Positions 22,370-26,686 of a stretch of DNA of 26,686 nucleotides are shown piece after piece. Below the pieces are notes generated by a model. It ran no database searches. It saw nothing but the letters and a program-made list of their open reading frames with translations, and was not told where the DNA came from. How positions within the stretch are numbered: position 1 is the stretch's first letter; the number at the start of each line of letters is the position of its first letter. Origin of the DNA: an uncultured Oscillospiraceae bacterium. Lineage in GTDB: Bacteria; Bacillota_A; Clostridia; Oscillospirales; Acutalibacteraceae. Where the stretch lies: positions 1 through 26,686 of the forward strand of contig CAJUNS010000034.1 in NCBI GenBank assembly GCA_910587995.1. Direction: 5' to 3'. Position numbers and translations under genes: made by a program.

Positions 22370-23650
22370 TTATTCTCTCTCAGCCAGCAGCTTTTCCGAC
22401 ACCGCCAGCTTAATGGATACGCACAGCACTTTCATGGCCTCCGCCAGCTCGGACTCCGGCGGGAAAGAGGGCGCGATGCGGATGTTGCTGTCATTGGGGT
22501 CCATGCCATAGGGGAAGGTGGCCCCCGCATCGGTGAGCACCACCCCGGCCTCTTTGCACAGCTGCACCACCCGTTTGGCGCAGCCGTTCATCACGTCCAG
22601 GTTGACAAAGTAGCCGCCCTTGGGATGGCTCCACCGGGCCACGGCCAGGCCCTCCAGCTCCTGCTCCAGAGTTTTCAGCACAATGCGGAACTTGGGCTGC
22701 AAAATGCGCCGGTGGCCCCGCATCAAGCTGCGCACACCCTCCGCGTCATGAAGAAACAGTACATGCCGCAGCTGGTTCAGCTTGTCAGAACCAATGGTCT
22801 GCACAGTGGTGCGGGTCTTCAGGTCTGCGATGTTCCGCTGGCTGGCTGCTACAGCCGCCACGCCCGCGCCGGGGAAGGAGATTTTAGAGGTAGAGGCGAA
22901 CACCAGCACCTGGTCCTCCGTGCCCTCTTTGCGGCACTCTTCGTAGAGATTCAAGAGTTCGTCAGGCTCATCGGTCAGGTCGTGGACGCAGTAAGCGTTG
23001 TCCCACATAATCCGGAAGTCCTTGGCCGCGGGCCGCAGCCGGGCAAAGCGGCGGACAGTCTCATCCGAATAGGTCACGCCAGTGGGATTGGAATATTTGG
23101 GCACACACCAGCAGCCCTTTACGCTCTCGTCCTTTACCAGTTCTTCCACAATGTCCATATCCGGGCCGGTTCGCAGCATGGGCACGGGGATCATCTTGAT
23201 GTCAAAGTACTCTGTTACCGCGAAATGCCGGTCGTAGCCCGGCACAGGGCACAAAAACTTTACATCGCCCTGGCGGCACCAGGGGACATAGCCGCCCCAG
23301 CCATGGGTAAAGCCCTGGGAGATGCAGTCGAACATCAGCTGCAGGCTGGAGTTGTTGCCCAGGATGATTCCGTCCTGAGGGATTTCCAGCAGTTCGCTGA
23401 AGATCTGCCGCATTTCCGGCAGGCCGTTCCACACGCCGTAATTCCGGCAGTCGTCTCCGTTGGAATTGGCGAATTCACTTCGGGCCCGCAGGGCTTCCAG
23501 CACCCCCAAAGCCAGGTCCAGCTGCTCCACGCAGGGCTTGCCCCGGGCCATGTTCAGGTCCAGGCCCTGGGCTTTGTAGCCGTCATATTCCCGAGCCGCC
23601 TCCCGGTTCAGCTCCTTGATCTCCTTCACGCTCATTGCCGTTATCTTCAT
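22370..23650 (-). CDS. PLP-dependent aminotransferase, class Ic aspartate aminotransferase-like
   Basis: 426 residues, fold-type I PLP enzyme. Features: LNMARGKPCVEQLDLA (N-terminal arm), YGVWNGLPEMRQIFSELL, LGNNSSLQLMFD, PVPGYDRHFAVTEYF, CVPKYSNPTGVTYSDETVRRFA with the NPTG core, IMWDNAYCVHDL (PLP Asp), and FASTSKISFPGAGVAAVAAS, whose lysine in STSK is the Schiff-base residue. This set, including RGKP and KYSNPTG, is that of the AspAT Ic group found in actinobacteria and Firmicutes; aspartate/2-oxoglutarate is the probable pair, but alternatives are possible. The start is ATG 23650; an in-frame ATG four codons upstream (23662) has poorer spacing to GGAAAGG. A promoter lies about 100 bases upstream. 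Confidence 0.88.
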   Translation of the reverse strand: MKITAMSVKEIKELNREAAREYDGYKAQGLDLNMARGKPCVEQLDLALGVLEALRARSEFANSNGDDCRNYGVWNGLPEMRQIFSELLEIPQDGIILGNNSSLQLMFDCISQGFTHGWGGYVPWCRQGDVKFLCPVPGYDRHFAVTEYFDIKMIPVPMLRTGPDMDIVEELVKDESVKGCWCVPKYSNPTGVTYSDETVRRFARLRPAAKDFRIMWDNAYCVHDLTDEPDELLNLYEECRKEGTEDQVLVFASTSKISFPGAGVAAVAASQRNIADLKTRTTVQTIGSDKLNQLRHVLFLHDAEGVRSLMRGHRRILQPKFRIVLKTLEQELEGLAVARWSHPKGGYFVNLDVMNGCAKRVVQLCKEAGVVLTDAGATFPYGMDPNDSNIRIAPSFPPESELAEAMKVLCVSIKLAVSEKLLAERE

Positions 23651-23749
23651 GCTAAAGACCATCCCTTTCCGTATCGTCGTCTTCACCCAGGAAACAAACT
23701 GAAATATACTTTCGCGCTTGTCTGCATTTTTCAAACTCAAACAGGATAT

Positions 23750-23778
23750 ATTGTAGTATGTTTTGAGATAAAATGCAA
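23750..23778 (-). promoter_or_regulatory. Promoter of the aminotransferase gene
   Basis: Minus-strand TTGCAT (complement of 23773-23778), 17-bp spacer, TACAAT (complement of 23750-23755). The leader of about 90 nt has no clear structured element by eye. Confidence 0.7.
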
Positions 23779-23868
23779 GCCGATTTTTGTAATCTTGCAT
23801 TTTTTACGTTTTGTATGCTTCCCATGGCTTTTTGGGGGCTTTTCTATGCAAACTGAGGCTATGGCTCT

Positions 23869-24144
23869 CTACGTACCGGCCTGCCGCGCAATTTCCCGCT
23901 CAATTTCTAAAACAATAGTGGACATAGAGGTGTTCAGCGCGCCGCTTAAGCGGTAAAGGGTTTCCAGGGTAGGCTTGCGGTCGCCGTTTTCAATGGCGGA
24001 AAGATGGGTCCGGCCAATGTCGGCCAAGCCGCTCAGGACCTCTTGCGTCACCCCCTTTTCCCGCCGGAACCGGGCGATAACGCGCCCCACCAGAATTGGG
24101 TCCAGCTGGGGGCTGTGGGCCGCTGCTTCTGGACTCATGCTCAT
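23869..24144 (-). CDS. XRE-family (HTH_3) transcriptional regulator
   Basis: 91-residue DNA-binding protein made almost wholly of one Cro/CI-type helix-turn-helix: ILVGRVIARFRREKGVTQEVLSGLADIGRTHLSAIENGDRKPTLETLYRLSGAL (about residues 17-70), with the classic SAIENGDRKPTLETL turn. The remaining C-terminal helix (STIVLEIEREIARQ) may dimerise. The start is ATG 24144 with AAAGGA upstream (a second ATG at 24138 follows). It is divergent from a strong promoter and a small membrane protein gene; three phased CAAATG repeats in the shared region may be its operator. No sensor domain is present. Confidence 0.9.
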   Translation of the reverse strand: MSMSPEAAAHSPQLDPILVGRVIARFRREKGVTQEVLSGLADIGRTHLSAIENGDRKPTLETLYRLSGALNTSMSTIVLEIEREIARQAGT

Positions 24145-24212
24145 CAAATCCTTTCCCCAAATTATGCTGCTTTCCAGTCTAGTGTAGTATGTCCTGGTAG
24201 AAATGATGAATG

Positions 24213-24238
24213 CAAATGTTGACAAATGAACACAAATG
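24213..24238 (+). repeat. Three phased direct repeats, possible operator
   Basis: CAAATG occurs at 24213, 24223 and 24233, exactly ten bases apart, with a degenerate GAAATG at 24200. Repeats on one helical face overlap the -35 box and spacer of the promoter 24219-24247, a good position for binding by the neighbouring XRE regulator. Confidence 0.55.
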
Positions 24239-24247
24239 CTGTATACT
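24219..24247 (+). promoter_or_regulatory. Strong promoter of the 52-residue membrane protein gene
   Basis: TTGACA (24219-24224), 17-bp spacer ending in TG (TGC-TG), TATACT (24242-24247): near-perfect vegetative consensus, divergent from the XRE gene. Confidence 0.8.
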
Positions 24248-24308
24248 CAGGGTGCTTACGGTGGGGGGAGCTCCCCAACACCCGGCAAGGAAAGAAGTGG
24301 GAGGCGGT

Positions 24309-24467
24309 ATGGTGCGCTGGGAACTTTGGGTAATCGTGTGGATAGCGGGCCGGGGCTTGGCGGGCGTAGCTCTGGCCGTGGCGGCTTTATGGTGCTGCCG
24401 GTGGGAGGACCAGACCCGTGAGGCTTTCCGCCGGATCCTGTGGGGGAGAGGGCAGGGGAGAGAATAG
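24309..24467 (+). CDS. Small membrane protein, 52 residues, unknown function
   Basis: Starts at ATG 24309 after a GGGAGG site. One hydrophobic segment (about residues 5-29: ELWVIVWIAG then LAGVALAVAALWC) is followed by a charged tail, CRWEDQTREAFRRILWGRGQGRE. Single-pass membrane topology is likely. It stands about 60 bases downstream of a strong promoter next to the XRE gene, so it is probably that regulator's target. I recognise no family; it has no close link to the downstream MATE gene, which has its own promoter. No clear terminator follows, only the T-less hairpin at 24559-24585. Confidence 0.6.
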   Translation: MVRWELWVIVWIAGRGLAGVALAVAALWCCRWEDQTREAFRRILWGRGQGRE

Positions 24468-24558
24468 ACCCGGTATGGCAGGCGCGGTGTTTTTGCAGAT
24501 AGGCAGTACAGTGAACGCGTTTGGACGCTGGGAGTGTCCGTTTCGGAGAGCTTTTTGT

Positions 24559-24585
24559 GTTCCCCCGCCCGTAGGGCGGGGGAAC
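24559..24585. repeat. Perfect 12-bp GC-rich palindromic hairpin
   Basis: GTTCCCCCGCCC (24559-24570), loop GTA, GGGCGGGGGAAC (24574-24585). It lies between the small membrane protein gene and the MATE gene. TTTTT precedes it on the plus strand and no T run follows on either strand, so it is not a canonical terminator; it may be a REP-like or protein-binding element. Confidence 0.6.
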
Positions 24586-24621
24586 AGAAATGATTATACA
24601 CACCCTTGGACGCTCCGCCGC

Positions 24622-24650
24622 TTGACCGGCTCCGGAAAATTTGGTATGAT
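24622..24650 (+). promoter_or_regulatory. Promoter of the second MATE gene
   Basis: TTGACC (24622-24627), 17-bp spacer, TATGAT (24645-24650), placed about 30 bases before the start codon, giving a short leader. Confidence 0.75.
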
Positions 24651-24680
24651 AATTCCATCAATCCAAAAGGAGCGTTCCGG

Positions 24681-26087
24681 ATGAGCAAGGATATGACTGA
24701 CGGCCCTGTCATGGGCTCTATGCTGCGTTTTGCCCTGCCTATGGTGCTGGGCAACCTGCTACAGCAGTGCTACAACATTGCCGACACCCTTATTGTCGGC
24801 CGTTTTCTGGGAGCCAACGCCCTGGCGGCGGTGGGCTCCTCCTTTACGCTGATGACCTTTCTCACCTCAATTTTGCTGGGCCTGTGCATGGGCAGCGGCA
24901 CGCTGGCCTCCATTCGCTTTGGGGAGCGAAACCAGGAGGCCCTGCAGGAGTGCGTGTCCGCCTCTTTTTTGTTGATTGCCGGGCTGACGCTGCTGCTGAA
25001 CCTGCTGGCTTACGCCTGTCTGGACCTGATCCAGGCTTTTTTGCAGGTCCCGCCGGAGGTTTGGGAGGATATGCGGGCATATCTGCTGGTGATTTTCGCT
25101 GGAATTGCCGCCACGTTTTTCTATAATTATTATGCCTCCCTGCTTCGGGCTGTTGGAAATTCCACGGTGCCCCTAGTGTTTTTGGCCGTGTCGGCAGCCC
25201 TGAACATCGCGTTGGACCTGTGGTTCGTCCTGGGGCTGAACCGGGGCGTTGCCGGGGCGGCGGAAGCCACGGTCATCGCCCAGTATGCCTCCGGGCTGGG
25301 AATCGCTCTTTATGCCTGGAAAACCGCCCCGTGGCTGCGTTTAAGGCCCCGCTCCTTCCGGGTGCGGAGAAGCCGCCTGGGGGAGGTGGCCAATTTCTCG
25401 GTGCTCACCTGCGTGCAGCAGTCGGTGATGAATTTGGGAATTCTGCTGGTGCAAGGCGTGGTCAACGGCTTTGGCCCCGGAGTGATGGCCGCTTTCGCGG
25501 CGGCGGTCAAAATTGACGCCTTTGCCTATATGCCCGTGCAGGACTTTGGCAATGCCTTTTCCACCTTCATTGCCCAAAACTTTGGCGCTCGAAAGCGTGA
25601 GCGGATTCAAGCGGGGCTGAAAGGAGCCGTGGCGGCGTCCTGCGGGTTTTGTGTGGTGGTGTCGGTGCTGGTGTTTCTTTTTGCCAAGCAGCTGATGCTG
25701 ATTTTTGTGGAGCCGGGGGAGACGGAGATCATTGCGGAGGGCGTGCGGTATCTGCGCATTGAGGGCGCGTTCTATTGGGGCATCGGCCTGCTGTTTTTGC
25801 TGTACGGGCTGTACCGGGCTTTGGGAAAACCGGGGATGTCCGTGGTGCTGACCGTGGCCTCTTTGGGTACGCGGGTGGCCTTGGCCTACCTGCTTTCGCC
25901 GGTTCCGGCCATTGGCGTGGCCGGGGTATGGTGGGCAGTGCCCATTGGCTGGGTATTGGCGGATTTAATCGGAATTGGGACCTATTTGGCGCGCCGGGAG
26001 AAACTGTTGGGCGAATATGGGGAACCGGCCGGTGGCAAGACCGCTTTTGCACATTCTGGCGCGGAGCACAAAAAGAAGCGCCCGTAG
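24681..26087 (+). CDS. MATE family efflux transporter (second copy)
   Basis: 468-residue inner-membrane exporter. Conserved opening MTDGPVMGSMLRFALPMVLGNLLQQCYNIADTLIVGRFLG, then LGANALAAVGSSFTLMTFLTSILLGLCMGSGTLASIRFG, DLWFVLGLNRGVAGAAEATVIAQYASG and QQSVMNLGILLVQGVVNGFGPGVMAAFAAAVKIDAFAYMPVQDFGNAFSTFIAQNFGA. About 12 membrane helices. It is of a different MATE subtype from the gene at 16927-18276 and has no local regulator. The start is ATG 24681 with AAAAGGAG upstream; the longer frame to 24606 overlaps the promoter. Its stop codon lies inside a hairpin (26073-26096) that ends the convergent DUF3892 gene on the other strand. Confidence 0.94.
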   Translation: MSKDMTDGPVMGSMLRFALPMVLGNLLQQCYNIADTLIVGRFLGANALAAVGSSFTLMTFLTSILLGLCMGSGTLASIRFGERNQEALQECVSASFLLIAGLTLLLNLLAYACLDLIQAFLQVPPEVWEDMRAYLLVIFAGIAATFFYNYYASLLRAVGNSTVPLVFLAVSAALNIALDLWFVLGLNRGVAGAAEATVIAQYASGLGIALYAWKTAPWLRLRPRSFRVRRSRLGEVANFSVLTCVQQSVMNLGILLVQGVVNGFGPGVMAAFAAAVKIDAFAYMPVQDFGNAFSTFIAQNFGARKRERIQAGLKGAVAASCGFCVVVSVLVFLFAKQLMLIFVEPGETEIIAEGVRYLRIEGAFYWGIGLLFLLYGLYRALGKPGMSVVLTVASLGTRVALAYLLSPVPAIGVAGVWWAVPIGWVLADLIGIGTYLARREKLLGEYGEPAGGKTAFAHSGAEHKKKRP

Positions 26088-26096
26088 GCGCTTCTT
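26073..26096 (-). terminator. Terminator of the DUF3892 gene, overlapping the end of the MATE gene
   Basis: Perfect 10-bp stem AAGAAGCGCC (26073-26082) with GGCGCTTCTT (26087-26096). On the minus strand it continues TTTTTG, a proper Rho-independent terminator; on the plus strand the T run is weak (CTTCTTCC). It includes the MATE stop codon. Confidence 0.75.
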
Positions 26097-26102
26097 CCGG
26101 CC

Positions 26103-26411
26103 TCAGCTCAAGCCCCGGGGGGAACTGGGCAGGTCGCCAAGGTTGTTGCTCTCGTCTCCGTCCGGCAGAGAGCGCAGATATTCGCTCCCGTTCCGGCTGG
26201 CGATGGCCACGCCCCGTATGCCCCCCTGCTTGGCCAGGGCCACGCCCTCACGCTTGGAAAGTACGCTGCCATCGGAAAGCTCGTAGCCGGAAATTTTTCC
26301 GTTTTTTCGGACCAGCCGGGCAATGGATTTCGCGTCCTTGTTTGGGACGGGATTCATAATGTTAATGTTGGCGGGCAGGTTGCCAATCCTGCCGCCGGAT
26401 GGTTGTTTCAT
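26103..26411 (-). CDS. DUF3892 domain protein
   Basis: 102 residues. The core KSIARLVRKNGKISGYELSDGSVLSKREGVALAKQGGIRGVAIASRNGSEYLRSLPDGDESNNLGDLP matches the DUF3892 layout (GY.L.dG..l....A..la..G.I.GV, then G..YLRs.PD....NNL..LP). It is soluble and small, and of unknown role; members often sit in variable or mobile neighbourhoods in Firmicutes. The start is ATG 26411 with AAGGAGG at good spacing; the frame's further extension back to 26678 lacks a ribosome site and has atypical composition. It is convergent with the MATE gene. Confidence 0.85.
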   Translation of the reverse strand: MKQPSGGRIGNLPANINIMNPVPNKDAKSIARLVRKNGKISGYELSDGSVLSKREGVALAKQGGIRGVAIASRNGSEYLRSLPDGDESNNLGDLPSSPRGLS

Positions 26412-26555
26412 ATGCGGGCCTCCTTGGAAAATTCGGTCATCCTTTAGTGTGGCGGGGATGGGGAATTTTATTCCGTAGGGAGCCGGTGATTTTTGGCGGG
26501 ACTCGATAAAAACACGGGTCCCAGCAGGAGCCATCCGCGCATGGCCAAAAGAAAG

Positions 26556-26587
26556 GACAGCGGGCAAATTTGCTCCCTGTCTTTTTT
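26556..26587. terminator. Probable bidirectional terminator near the window end
   Basis: GACAG (26556-26560) through CTGTC (26577-26581) form a 13-position stem with one mismatch and one G-T pair, followed by six T on the plus strand and CCTTTCTTTT on the minus strand. No gene on the plus strand in the window clearly uses it, so it probably ends a gene beyond the right edge. The remaining bases 26412-26686 show no supportable gene. Confidence 0.6.
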
Positions 26588-26686
26588 GTATACCTATATA
26601 AATAGAAACTGTGTCCAAAAACCTCCCGGCCTTAAGGGCGTTGCCATAAGAAAACATGAGAAAACCCAGTAAAATCAATGTTTTTA

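Noticed and set aside
26412..26678. N-terminal extension of the DUF3892 protein
   Set aside because: No ribosome site, it crosses the terminator hairpin at 26556-26587, and the matched DUF3892 core starts after ATG 26411.

Overview
The window looks like a chromosomal stretch from a GC-rich, spore-forming member of the Clostridia, most likely a gut Oscillospiraceae/Ruminococcaceae-type Firmicute. Supporting this are the spmA-spmB pair, strong AGGAGG-type ribosome binding sites, several GTG/TTG starts, vegetative promoters that nearly all have a 17-bp spacer, and a GTPase-YacP fusion and a GGGtGRT/NifU-like pair that I associate with Clostridia. I see no phage, no complete insertion sequence, no CRISPR array, no rRNA and no tRNA.

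Layout. 1-785: 3' end of glnS and its terminator. 831-2943 (+): biotin operon birA-bioY plus a DUF1284 gene, behind a consensus promoter whose -35 box lies inside a BirA-type operator. 2933-3953 (-): a Fic-like protein without the Fic catalytic motif, preceded by a leader with three hairpins bounded by an inverted repeat. 4156-10014 (-): mutY, an intracellular GH5 glycosidase, a shortened ThuA-domain protein and an 882-residue TetM/EF-G-like GTPase fused to a YacP/Rae1-type NYN nuclease domain. 10150-12525 (-): aldo/keto reductase, methyltransferase, a 49-residue membrane protein and rpsT (S20, TTG start). 12690-15111 (-): an unusual DprA-like protein and an M20 dipeptidase. 15143-16910 (+): spmA-spmB and a YpsA-like SLOG protein. 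16927-19025: divergent MATE exporter and TetR regulator whose promoters overlap around one palindrome. 19134-20991 (-): a NifU-like scaffold and a GGGtGRT-motif protein. 21039-23778 (-): Nudix hydrolase, cysteine-rich flavodoxin-fold protein and a class Ic-like aminotransferase. 23869-24467: an XRE regulator divergent from a strong promoter and a 52-residue membrane protein. 24622-26411: a second MATE exporter and a convergent DUF3892 protein.

How the genes fit together. birA-bioY is a self-contained biotin sensing and uptake unit. The TetR/MATE pair is a classic locally regulated export module. The NifU-like/GGGtGRT pair probably acts in an uncharacterised Fe-S or metal process. The GTPase-nuclease fusion would place a ribosome-dependent mRNA nuclease on a ribosome-binding factor. 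The items I find most worth following up are that fusion, the GGGtGRT/NifU-like pair, the three-hairpin leader, the motif-less Fic-like protein and the 10-bp-phased repeats beside the XRE gene. All function calls come from reading motifs by eye; no database search was run.
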